In this document: positions 41,630 to 52,007 of the stretch, in pieces | Layout of the letters: each line of letters begins with the position of its first letter | Position numbering within the stretch: the stretch's first letter is position 1 | Origin: Syngnathus acus | Taxonomy: Eukaryota > Chordata > Actinopteri > Syngnathiformes > Syngnathidae | Direction: 5' to 3' | Length of the DNA stretch: 64,000 nucleotides | Assembly (NCBI RefSeq): GCF_901709675.1 | Contig: NC_051089.1 | Location: 20,189,508-20,253,507 of the forward strand | Program-made: the position numbers and the translations under genes | The notes under the pieces: generated by a model | Seen by the model: only the letters and a program-made list of their open reading frames with translations | The model's database searches: none | Told to the model about the DNA's origin: nothing

Positions 41630-42498
41630 TACCGTATTTTAGGCACCATAAGGCGCACTGGATTACAAGGCGCACCCTCATTGAATTTTTTATTTTAGAA
41701 ATTATTTCATCTATAGGGCGCACCGGATTAAAAGGCGCATAAAATAGAAGCTTTAATGCATCAAACTGAGGTTGACTGGGGTTGCGGTATGCATCCACTA
41801 GCCAATAACCAATGAGCCCTCCGTAAACAATCATGTTTCTCAAACTACCTCCTATGAAAGTGATCGGAACCGACTAAAGTTCGATCTAACACATTGGTAC
41901 TGCTTACTTATGTTTCCCTTCCATATCGATCCATAAATTTACTCTAAACATTAACAGAGCAGCCTATTTTGAAATGAAAGAGCCTCGTGTGTATAGCAGC
42001 TATCATTATAGCATTAGCCACTTGCAAACTCCCATGAGCCTCAGCTCGCAGACTCCCATGAGCCTCAGCAAAGTGTCATGGCAGCCCCCTGTAAACAATC
42101 ACGTTTCTCAAACTCTCTCCCATTAAAGTGATCGGAACCGGCTAAAGACCGATTTAACATTTTAGTGCTGCTTATTTATGATTCCGTTGCATATTGATCC
42201 GTAAACATTAACGGAACAGCCTATCTTGAAATGAAATAGCCTCGCGGTTATAACAGCTATTCAGTGACGCCCCCTGACCACGGTTGCCATAATGCTGGGA
42301 AGCGATGCGACCTTGTAATTCACTAGTCGTACTAAAACGTACTAAAACGTTTTGGCAGAGCGCTGTGTACAACCAGTATGGACCAACAACTTCATCAATT
42401 GATCCATATATAAGGCGCTCTGCATTATAAGGCGCACTGTGTTTTTTTGAGTAAATTTTAAGTTTTTAAGTGCGCCTAATAGTGCGGAAAATACGATA
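41630..42498. mobile_element. TACCGTATTTTAGGCACC-type MITE
   Basis: It starts TACCGTATTTTAGGCACCAT, then AAGGCGCACTGGATTA, and ends AAGTGCGCCTAATAGTGCGG, then AAAATACGATA. GGCGCA motifs recur near both ends. A diverged internal duplication about 265 bp apart (from about 41829 and 42097; GTTTCTCAAACT, AAAGTGATCGGAACCG, TGAAATGAAA, AGCCTCG) fills the middle. Non-coding. Confidence 0.8.
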
Positions 42499-42679
42499 AT
42501 TTGTTTTTTTAAGTCTGTGGAGGATCCGCTTTATCCATGGGGCAGATGTGAAGGTAAGGTCTTACATGAATGTTCTTTTTGGGGGCAGTTGTGTAACGGC
42601 CTGTCAACTGTGGGCATGTGACGCTCTTAGAGGCGTTTCTGTGATTAAGAGTTATTGTGACGTATGAAACAGTCCAACC

Positions 42680-43900
42680 AGTTGCAGAAACTTTGTTTAT
42701 TGTGAAAATAAGGAAAGGAAAGGGAAGAGAGAGAAAGGGGCAGGACTGTTACAGCAGGAAAGTATGACCGACGAGGACGGACAGCCCGAACGGGGCAGTG
42801 GTTGAGCAATTGGTGGAATCGGTAAGTGACAGGAGTTGGAACGCGGCTAAGTGTTCACAAGGTAAAGGGCAAGCAGGAAGGCAGAAAGGCAGGCAGGTGG
42901 ATAGACAGGCAGGAAGGCAGCCAGGTGGGCAGGTAGGCGATATCAAGGCAAGGGCACAGGCATCGTCGCGTTAGGCAGGGCACAGCGAAATCATAGTTGC
43001 GTACAGGCAGGATTTTCCCCTAATTTTTGCTGGTGCAATTTATATTCAGATGCGTCTTTTAGTCCAGAAATTATGAGAAATAAACAGAGGCTCAGTGAGC
43101 AACATTTTTTAATGAAAGTACAGCTGGACTGCTGCCTATGTGATGGGAAACTGGGACGATTATTTAGAAAAAGGGAAAAGGGAAGTGGTGTAACGAGAGT
43201 CCGGGAGGGGCAGCAGGTAGGCAGGGAAGCAGGTTGACAGAATTGCAGGCAGGTGGGCAGGCAGGCAGGGAGGTGAGCAGGCAGATAGGTGGGTGGATAG
43301 ACAAGCGGGCGGGCGGGCGGGCGGGCGGGCAGGCAGGCAGGCAAGAGGAGAACAGGCCAGGGGAACAGGCATCGTCGGATTAGGCAGGGCACAGCGAAGT
43401 ACAGGCAATAGTGGTCAGGCCAGTCGGGATCAATCGTGGTCGGTTCAGCCAATCGAGGTCGGGATCAATCGTGGTCGTGTAAGGCAATCGAGGTCAGGCC
43501 ACTTGAAAACATGTCAGCTTTCCGAATGTTCTCCAGGTTTCTCTTTTGAAGTAGCCCATAAAAACTCAGGATAAAACGATTTGAACACATCTTTAATTCC
43601 TTAAAGGCATTTTCATCAGGTCGGGATCAAACGTAATGAGGTCAGGCAGGGTCAGTAATGGAGCTCAGTTTGGGGAACAGCCAGCCAGCGAACAGGAATG
43701 GGTAGCAACGCAGAGGAACTGACAGGGAGTGGTGACAGAAAGCATTTAAATACACGCCCTGATGAACCTGTAACAAGGAACATGGGGCAGGCAATGAGCG
43801 CTGATTAGCACAGGGGTGTGGCCGCTGGCCATGTGTGTGGCGGAAAGTTACCGAGCAGGGTGCAGGTGGAGTGGAGACGTGATAGGTGATGGGAGAAACT
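42680..43900. repeat. GCAG-rich minisatellite and dispersed repeat
   Basis: Two blocks of GGCAGGCAGG-type repeats (42866-42950, 43200-43340, with GCGG units at 43306-43330) are each followed by AGGCATCGTCG, then TTAGGCAGGGCACAGCGAA. The distal part contains CAATGAGCGCTGATTAGCAC, which recurs at 47200-47225, so the flanks belong to a dispersed repeat family. Long Pro/Cys/Leu-rich minus-strand frames are artefacts. Confidence 0.65.
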
Positions 43901-43904
43901 TATC

Positions 43905-44857
43905 AACGTTTCATAGTTTTCACAGTGTTTGACTGACTGCATCCCAAACAAAAACATATCTGCTGAGACAACTTGAGAGCCACCCTGTAGTCCACATGGT
44001 TTCTGGGAACTGTCTGAGAGCAAGGCTTGATTTACAGTAGAATCTAAAGGTAGAAGAGGTACACCCTAAAAAGTGACAACTTGGATCACGTGGATCACAT
44101 ATTCAGTTCAGTGAAGGAAAATGTAACAAGCAGGTATTGTCTTTTCAAAAACTAAGACATACGGAGCACTCCCTTCTTCATTATCACAAGCTGTAAATCT
44201 TAAGCCAAACATGATTTCTGGTTGACAAAAGGGTGGTCCTCATATATTTAGTTGAGGAAAGCTTCCAAATTTTTCAACATCACATAAGCTGTAATGTTGA
44301 TGACTGACTTGTTTGTTAACATAACAGTCTATATCTGTACCTTCTTTCTGGACCAGAGGTTAGCAGTCATTAGGACTACAAAGAGCTAAGCTATAAAAGT
44401 TCACATACGTATGTAAAAATTCCTTTTGATTTAGAAAAGGGAACAAAACAACTGTCAAAAAAAAAGGCATCTCAGTACAAACGGAAAAGAATAAGTAAAT
44501 ATGACACGCTCGACATTTGGTTTGACAAAATCGGTAAGGAGTGTTTGGACAAAGGGAAGAAAATAGAGCTGGAGTGGGAAATTAATTGTGGCTGGGAAGC
44601 AGCTGGAAAGACTGTCTTAGTTGTCAAAGTATGTCCACATGTGCAAGCATCTGGTTTGGTGACATCGTAGCAGTCTAAAATGCATGCCTGTCACTGGCCT
44701 ACCTTTACCGTTGACATGTACTTCGACAGGCTCTTTCAACACACCCAACCACGGAAATGCCATGTGAAGTGTGTGCTCTGTCAACATTTGGAGATGAATT
44801 TGGGAGCTGATCAGGAGAAGACTGAATGGAACCCTGGCCTGTGTGTGCTGGGCGCAC
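43905..44857. other. No gene seen
   Basis: No recognised exon or element; it adjoins the 3' end of the ABHD17 relic. Confidence 0.4.
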
Positions 44858-45080
44858 TCAGGATGTGGAAAGCTCAAAGGAAATGAACTGGTTGAGTCTC
44901 TCCAGGTGTTGCACATTGAGTTCAATGTCATTATGATAGCCAGAGGGGCTCGATGGTACGTGGGCAGCGCTTGTACATGGCTAAACCATGGGAGACGTCT
45001 ATCACTTCATCCTCTGTACCATGTATCACCAACACTGGGGATACCTCCTTGGGCACTTTCTTGATATTATGCAGAGCAAA
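44858..45080 (-). pseudogene. abhd17: ABHD17-like last coding exon, decayed
   Basis: Minus-strand translation from 45080 gives [20 protein letters not shown], then [20 protein letters not shown], then RTIEPLW. This is the conserved C-terminal part of ABHD17 alpha/beta hydrolases (protein depalmitoylases on membranes); DEVID includes the catalytic-acid region. After PLW, 11 nt are missing and the frame shifts. Beyond it [20 protein letters not shown] can be read to a stop at 44858, including the catalytic-His block (GAGHND reduced to HND). The glycine-rich residues before that His are deleted. A non-functional copy. Confidence 0.85.
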
Positions 45081-45435
45081 GAGATAAAGATTTGTGCTTA
45101 GATTTTTAGCAAAGCAAGCACAAAGTTGCCCGTCTTCAATGTTATCCTTCTGCCAGTAGTCCGTCTTCAATATTATCATTCTGCAATGCTTGACTATGAT
45201 CAACAATGGTTCTCTCAAAAAAATCTTAAATGACAATTTGAATGATGAAGTACAAGATTAAAGATCCGCCACTCCGAATAATTCACTACCACCCATGTAA
45301 ACAGCTCCAGACATTGTATTACAATATTACAAAGTGTTGCGCTGAAAATATTATTACTTCAAGTTACTTTACTGGTCATTCCAGTAGGGCTGACACAATT
45401 GTTTTTAGAATCTAGGAATGACAGAGGAGTTCAAG

Positions 45436-46310
45436 GTGGAGGTGAGACTGCATCAAGGATGAGCTCTGAGCCCCATCTTGTCTGCGATGGTGATGGACAG
45501 GCTGACAGATGAGGTCAGACAGGAATCTCCATGGACCATGATGTTCGCAGATGACATTGTGATCTGTAGTGAGAGTAGGGAGCAGGTGGAAGGAAATCTA
45601 GAGGTGGAGGTATGCCCTGGAAAGGAGGGGAATGAAGATTGGCCGAAAGAAGACAGCATACGTGTGTGTAAATGAGAGGGATCCAAGTGGAATGGTGAGG
45701 CTACAGGGAGTAGAGATCCAGAAGGTAGAGGATTTGAAGTACTTAGGGTCAACAGTCCAGAGCAACGGAGAGTGTGGAAAAGAGGTGAAGAAGCGCATCC
45801 AAGCAGCGTGGAACGGGTGGAGAAAAGTGTCAGGGGTGATGTGTAAAAAAAGAGTATCAGCAAAAATGAAGGGAAAGGTGTACAAGACAGTGGTGAGACC
45901 AACGATGCTGTATGGTTTAGAGACTGGCACTGGGGAAAAGACAGAAGGCGGAGATGGAGGTGGCGGAGATGAAGATGCTGAAGTTCTCTTTGGGAGTGAC
46001 GCGGTTGGATAAGATCAGGAACGAGTGCAACAGAGGGACAGCACAGCGCATGTTAGGTGTTTCGGCCAGAGAGGCCAGACTGGGACGGCTCGGGCATGTT
46101 CAGAGGAGGAATAGTGAATATATTGGTAGAAGGATGCTGAGGATGGAACCACCAGGCAGGAGGTCAAGAGGAAGACCAAAAAGGAGATTTATGGATGGAG
46201 TGGAAGAGAACATGAAGTTAGTTGGGGTGAGAGAAGAGGATTCACACGATAGGGTGAGATGGAAACAAATGGTTCGCTGTGGCTACCCCTGAGGGGAAAA
46301 GCCAAAAGGA
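45436..46310 (+). pseudogene. RTE-like LINE RT fragment, frameshifted
   Basis: Successive frames read LSAMVMDRLTDEVRQESPWT, then MMFADDIVICSESREQVEGN (motif C FADD intact), then DLKYLGSTVQSNGECGKEVK, TVVRPTMLYGLET, MLKFSLGVTRLDKIRNE and GRRSRGRPKRRFMDG. Frameshifts occur near 45650 and 45960. It is the 3' half of an RTE-type non-LTR element (clade inferred). It lies between the two ABHD17 exon remnants. Confidence 0.82.
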
Positions 46311-46679
46311 AAAGAAGTACGTAGATATGGCAGTGCATATGTTATTTGTTTACTTAATTTTTTTTTTAGCCTTAATATCTGTCAAACTGATCAACTCAGA
46401 GACCATACTTTGGTGATTGTAATTTAACCTACCTCTAGAGGTAGAGGCAAAAGTGATAGAAATCTTCAATCTGCAAAAATGGGGGTTCAACAACTCTTCA
46501 AATTTGCTTTTTCATTTTGACAAACCAAATTTAGGGAGACATACCTACCATACTTAGGTTACAATTGAACTCCACGCCTGACATTCCAAATTTGGAGGCT
46601 ATTAGTTACATATATTCATAAATATCAGTAGACATTTTTAAGGCTACAGACTTCAGTTTTCCAGATATCGCTCATGTGA

Positions 46680-47330
46680 CAGAACAGACAAGCCAACCAA
46701 GTGTGTTACGAGATTCTCTTTATTGATGTTAGGGAGAGGGGACATGGTAGACAGGAGCTTTGACAGAGCAGATACAGCAGCGGAGCCAGGACGAAAGCTA
46801 TTTAAGGTCTGGCACTGGATTGCTGCCGGGAGCATGCAGGGAGGAAGCGAGCTGACGACCAGACGAGCAACTCGACCAGCGGGCGTCGAGGGCAGCTGAG
46901 CTGGGAAGCAGCAAGACAAGTTCCTGGCCGCAATCGAGCAACAGATCGGACCTGTTGGTGTCGGCTGCAGAGCAAGCGTACGGGCAAACAGGGCGTAGCG
47001 CAGAGATGTAGTTGAGGACGGGCAGGAAGTCAGACCAGCGTTCAGGGAGGTACGGGCAAAATCGGAAAATGGGATTCAGACAGAGGGTACACAGTGTGCA
47101 CATGGGTAGCATCATACTGACAATGAATGATGAGAGTGCAGGGTTTAAATAGGGGAGTAAATTAGCCGGGGGCAGGTGTGGTGATGACGAACAGCAGGTG
47201 TCAGACAATGAGCGCTGATTGCTGCAGGGTGCGGCTGTGAGCAACGTGGTTACGTCATAGGGGCGTGGCTGTGAACAATGCGCATGAGGGGAAATTCATG
47301 GACGTCAGGAGACGTGGACACTTTGACAGC
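46680..47330. repeat. Unclassified dispersed repeat
   Basis: It contains TCTCTTTATTGATG, GGGTTTAAATAGGGGAG, GACAATGAGCGCTGATTGCT and GGGGCGTGGCTG. It shares the GAGCGCTGATT block with 43795-43815. I recall this composition from teleost dispersed repeats. Frames are not coding. Confidence 0.4.
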
Positions 47331-48315
47331 TGATTAAAAATGGCTTTTCAGAGTATATTTTGGATTTTTACATTTAACAAATGTGTAGTTTTGCTAGAAT
47401 TTTTACATCACAGATGGTCAGGTGGGAGGCATTTGATGAAATGACATGGAATGAACCCGAGTGTCTGGTCGGTGTCAGAGACACAAGACAGGACAAATTT
47501 ATACTCTGAGCTTGGCATGAGTCAATGCTTACATCTTTATTGATTGCTTAATTAGCTCTATCTTATCACATTTTTGGGATAGTTACACACCACATTTATT
47601 TTGGAAAGGCCATGGACAGGCTTGCTCATACTGTATAAGAGCTTGCAAAAAAAAAAAAAAAGGTCAAAATGGCACTTTGGGCATTAAGGAGAAAAAGGGT
47701 CAATGCCCAGGCAACCATCACGCACGTACAGTACATGCATGGGGCATGCACCTGCAAGTGACCACTCCAGAGTGCTGTAAAAAGTCTATCTACCTCAGTT
47801 TTGGACATGACTGATTGTATCAATACAGACTGTGTATTATTATCAATGATGATGAAATTATGATCGCTTCCTTCCGTGATGTCATCAACCAAGACATGGA
47901 GGGTAGGGGTGTGTGGCCATATTCCTCATTAAAAGTGTGTGTTTCATTTTTCTCATTGTTTCATTACTTGTTTCATTATTTCTCCAAAACAAATAAATAA
48001 AATTGAAAATGCTAACTTTGTTTTCCTTTTCCTAATCAAAAATACATAAATTGGGCTAGTTAATTAAAAATGAACCATCTTTGCTTTTGTGTCCCTTTAA
48101 AGTTGTGACTGGTGAGTGAGTGTGTCCTCTAATGAATTAGATGAATAAAAAGCTACACCTATTTGTATCAGAACTTATCATTCACGCTATAATTACTTTA
48201 GTGGTTATTTGGTGTAAAATCCTACCTATAATTCAAAGGGTGGCTGCATTGTTAAATTCAGGAATGCCTTACAGTCAGAGAGAGATGACTCTGAATTCAC
48301 TTGGATGGTTCCAAC
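47331..48315. other. No gene seen
   Basis: AT-rich. I looked here and in 45.2-46.7 kb for the middle ABHD17 exon and did not find it. Confidence 0.45.
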
Positions 48316-48317
48316 TC

Positions 48318-48515
48318 ACTTGTTCCTCAGTACCTCCCAGGCTGCCTCAATATCTGCATACATATTCTTCTCAGAAGGCTTGCCAGTGCTGACTCCATAG
48401 CCCAAGTAGTCGTAAGAAAACATGCTGTAGTTGATTCTGGAGCCCAAGCCGGTGTGAAAAGTGCACATCCCAAGTCCACAGCAGCTGTTGTGGGTGCAAC
48501 ACACTAACATAGTTT
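48318..48515 (-). pseudogene. abhd17: ABHD17-like upstream exon, decayed
   Basis: The minus-strand frame reads [20 protein letters not shown], then [20 protein letters not shown] and LRNK, the strongly conserved ABHD17 core. Upstream of GLGSRIN, the family's SHGNAVDLGQMCSFYI block is present only as indel-damaged sequence (CACAACAGCTGCTGTGGACT, then TGGGATGTGC). After AACAA a GTGAGT donor follows at the expected exon end, so the intron was retained. This is a decayed genomic copy rather than a processed one. The exon with the nucleophile (GQS region) is not found. Confidence 0.85.
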
Positions 48516-48579
48516 GAACCGGTTGTTCCAACAACTGGAAAATACTTCCACCAAGTTTACTGGTTTCGGTTAAATGCAA

Positions 48580-49101
48580 GTTAGTTCACTGTTAGCATCG
48601 ATATGGATTGAGTAGGTGGGCTTGTGTGGAAGGAAACCTCATTTGGCAGCGATGGGACTGGGACAGAGCTGACAGCAGAAGAGCCAGAATATTTAGTTCA
48701 AAGGAAACCCATTCATCCTTGGTCCCTGTCCGGGCATTTAAACACGGAATAACCCAGACAGTTTGGTGGAAAACTGCCTTGAGGAACAGAATTCTAATTG
48801 TGGGTCATTCAAAAGGCTACCTAGGTGAGAGGTGGCTCGGCACTTGACTTTGGAGCTAATGCGCTTTGCCGTTACAGCCTTTCAACAAATCTCTATTAGC
48901 GGATGATTAACAGAAGCGTAACATCCATATTAAGAAATAATGTATTACTCATCAGAAAAGAACAGAGGACAGTGTGAAGTTTATCGGCTCCCCAATCATT
49001 GTTTTTACTAACTGATTCTGATGAGTATGAAAAAAAGTGATCCAGTCCAGTATCCTGAAGACAAACTTGTTTTCCGGCGCATGTAGGCGCTGCACAAAGA
49101 T
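48580..49101. other. No gene seen
   Basis: A 79-codon plus-strand frame (48608-48847) has no recognised features. Confidence 0.4.
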
Positions 49102-49282
49102 TACCGTAATTTACTATAAATCGCGTTTCTTTTCATAGTTTGGGTGGGGGGGTGACTTATACTGAGGAGCGCCTTATATGTGAATTTTTTCAAAAACTTT
49201 AAAAAAAAAAAAAAAGTGAAACCGCGATAAACGAACCGCGGTGTAGCAAGGGATTACTGTAATTTGAATTTCAAGTGACGTC

Positions 49283-49375
49283 AGCAGCGCGGCGCAGCGC
49301 GGCGCAGCGCGGCGCAGCGCGGCGCAGCGCGGCGCAGCGCGGCGCAGCGCGGCGCAGCGCGGCGCAGCGCGGTGG
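49283..49375. repeat. GGCGCAGCGC decamer array
   Basis: Eight perfect copies of GGCGCAGCGC (49291-49370) with a partial unit at each side. There is no variation between units, pointing to recent expansion or polymorphism. The minus-strand frame through it (Arg/Ala/Pro/Cys repeats) is an artefact. Confidence 0.97.
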
Positions 49376-49537
49376 TTGTTTACAAAATGGACAAAGATTC
49401 GATCACGGGATGACGAAGATGACGAAGGGCCCCTCGTACTACCGGCATCATTAGCGGCTTTGTTTGTAAGTGACACGGAGGACGAAGAGTTTGAAGGATT
49501 TAATGATTTGGAGTGACACAGAAGGTTTGAAAAACTA

Positions 49538-49725
49538 TTATGGCTTTTACGCACGCCCGGTCCTACTCTACGGAGCTCTCTTTCACCTCCGTGGATGGAA
49601 ATCGGGGGCCGGTGCTCGGCCGGGTGGCTGTCCGGGGACGGTGGATGGGGCTCGGACATGGCTTTTACGCACGCCCGGTCCTATTCTATGGAGCGCTCTT
49701 CCACCTCCGTGGCTGGAAGTGCCAC
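49538..49725. repeat. Tandem duplication, 118-bp period
   Basis: TATGGCTTTTACGCACGCCC, then GGTCCTACTCTACGGAG and TTTCACCTCCGTGG at 49540, recurs at 49658 with small changes (GGTCCTATTCTATGGAG). Confidence 0.85.
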
Positions 49726-50579
49726 AGAATAGATAGGGATAGAAGTCCACGCCGCCACATGCCTGGAAGTCGACGCCGGTGCTTGGGGCCGTGTGGCGGT
49801 TAACTATTTATGTTATAGTTATTTGATATATTTTATTTCGTGTAGCAACTTGTATATGTTTTTATCGTTACAGTTCAGTAGTTGTTGGCTCGTTGAAGTC
49901 TTGTTTTGTTAAATAAACAGCCGTTTACCAAACCCACGTCTTTCCTTGTACTTTGTTAACGCTACAATATAGTTATATACTGTGGAATAACGACGAGGCT
50001 GACGTCAGGGCGCACGCGCGACGTTGTTGACAAAGGACGAGGAATTTGATCGATGGATTCAATGATTTAGAGTGACACAGATGGTTTGATAATATTATTG
50101 CTTATATAATAGTTATTTGATATATAATTTATATATCGTTATATGGGCCTGTGGAATATTTTGAAGTGCAAGCGCTGTCAGCAGCGCGCACCCATTGTTG
50201 ACAAAGGACGATCGATGGATTTAATGAATTGGAGTGACACAGATGGTTTTATAAACGGGTTATTTATGTAATAGTTTTTTAAATAACTCTGAATGTTACA
50301 TCAGGCCCGTTCTCAGCTCTTCGTTTATGTTTACGTCACGTTAGCATACCTATCGTTTAGCCTGTTGTTGCTCGTTCATGTCTGTTCTTGGTGTTGGATT
50401 TTGTCGAATAAATTTCCCCCAAAATGCGACTTATACTCCGGAGCGACTTATATATGTTTTTTTCACGTTATTGTGCATTTTATGGCTAATGTGACTTATA
50501 TTCCGGAGCGACTTTTAGTCCGAAAAATACGGTATTACTGTTTTGATAATCAAAACTAAAAATATAACAAACTAATTTA

Positions 50580-51205
50580 TTGATTCATTCATCTTCCATA
50601 TCATATCAGGGTTGTGGGCGTGCTTGAGCCTATCTCAACTGACTGTACAGTAAAGTTAAAGTTAAAGTCCCAATGATCGTCACACACACATCTGGGTGTG
50701 GTGAAATTTGTCCCCTGCTTTTAACCCATCCCCGTGTGATTTTGATCCATCCCCTGGGGGAGAGGGGAGCAGTGAGCAGCAGCGGTGCCGCGCTCGGGAA
50801 TCATTTGGTGATCTAACCCCCAAATTCCAACCCTTAATGCTGAGTGCCAAGCAGAGAGGCAATGGGTCCCATTTTTATAGTCTTTGGTATGACCCGACTG
50901 GGGTTTGAACCCACAACCTTCCAGTCTCAGGGTGGACACTCTACCACTGAGCCACTGAGCTGGTTCAAGGAGAGGAAAACCCTGAACTGGTTGCCAGCCA
51001 ATTGCAGGGAAACAATTCACAGTCGCACTCACACACCTACGAGCAATTTGGAGTGGTCAATTGGCCTACCATGCATGTCTTTGGAATGTGGAAGGAAACT
51101 GAAGTACCGGGAGGAAACCCACACAGGAAGACCCGAGCCAGAATCAAACCCTACACCTCTAAACTGTGAGGGAACGTGCTAGCCAGTGCGCCACCGTGCT
51201 GCCCC
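50580..51205 (-). mobile_element. SINE type 1 on the minus strand, interrupted
   Basis: Left: TTCATTCATCTTCCATATCA and CTTGAGCCTATCTCAACTG are the SINE tail inverted. Right: CCTGAACTGGTTGCCAGCCA, CATGCATGTCTTTGGAATGT, then AATCAAACCC (inverted B-box) and CTAGCCAGTGCGCCACCGTG (inverted head). The middle is occupied by a type 2 SINE. Confidence 0.8.
50645..50965 (-). mobile_element. SINE type 2 nested in SINE type 1
   Basis: A full-length copy inverted: the tail AGTCCCAATGATCGTCACAC, the body CCATCCCCTGGGGGAGAGGG, and the head GGTTTGAACCCACAACC, then CACTCTACCACTGAGCCACTG. It differs little from 25808-26130. Confidence 0.85.
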
Positions 51206-52007
51206 CTTTTAGTACTTCAATTGATTAATTAAAAAAGAAAAAAGGGGAACATATTTATTTTAAACCACAAGAAGAAACCTATATTTTTATTTCTTTGATA
51301 TCATGAACAAAACAAAACAAAAATCAGTGTACACTTACAAAATGAAATGTGTCTATTTGTGTTGTGGATTGGATCCAGTGTGCAGACTTTCCACAAAACA
51401 TGAACCGGGAGAGTCCTTCTTATGTTGGGCAACAAAAGAACAACATCCGCCAGTTCCAAGTTATTGTTGACTATAAAGCCATACCTTGCAAGGCTCAGAC
51501 GTTGAAGGTTTAATTTTTTTATTCATGGCTTGAAGGATTGTTACATTGACATCGAGGCATTTTGGAAGAATATGAACATACGTTTAAAGAACTTCACCAT
51601 GTTGATGTGGAAAAAATATGTTAGGACAAGTGTTTTCCAGGGGTCTAAGAATATTATAAATATTATATATTATAATGTATCCACTACTATTGTACCTCCT
51701 TTATTCATCCTAAATTCACCCCGTGGTTCACTATTTTCAATCATAAGAATATGGATTTGAGATAGAATTTTAGATGAAACAGGTCTCCTGTTTCTTAACT
51801 TGAAATGTACAACCTAAACAGAGTATGTACTCACGATTCTCTTATCCTGGAATGTAGAATTAATTTGTATCTGATCTTACTGAATAAAGAGGGTGTGAAT
51901 TTCCAGAAAATGTACGTGTCACTCGAATTTTTAGGAATGGGTTGCACAATTACCATCTAAGGCACTCATCTTGATACATGGTAACAAAGACCTACATTGC
52001 CATAACA
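51206..52007. other. No gene seen
   Basis: AT-rich; the frame 51530-51760 has no known features. Confidence 0.4.

Larger units (their letters stand above)
49102..50534. mobile_element. TACCGTATTTTTCGGAC-type element with tandem units
   Basis: It starts TACCGTAATTTACTATAAAT, with ATAGTTTGGGTGGGGG, and ends CGACTTTTAGTCCGAAAAAT, then ACGGTA. Just inside the left end is another MITE end (AACCGCGGTGTAGCAAGGGA, then TTACTGTA), matching that at 5006. The middle holds a GC decamer array (49291-49370), a 118-bp duplication and two units (about 50000-50280) of the GACGTCAG/ATGGATT/GAGTGACACAGATGG repeat related to those at 4517-5005. Non-coding. Confidence 0.78.

Noticed and set aside
42991-43452. 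A 153-residue Pro/Cys/Leu-rich minus-strand frame
   Set aside because: Produced by GCAG and GCGG low-complexity repeats.
48608-48847. A 79-residue frame next to the ABHD17 remnant, considered as another exon
   Set aside because: It is on the opposite strand and does not match any part of ABHD17.
49174-49659. A 161-residue minus-strand frame with Ala/Arg/Cys repeats
   Set aside because: Produced by the GC decamer array inside a non-coding element.
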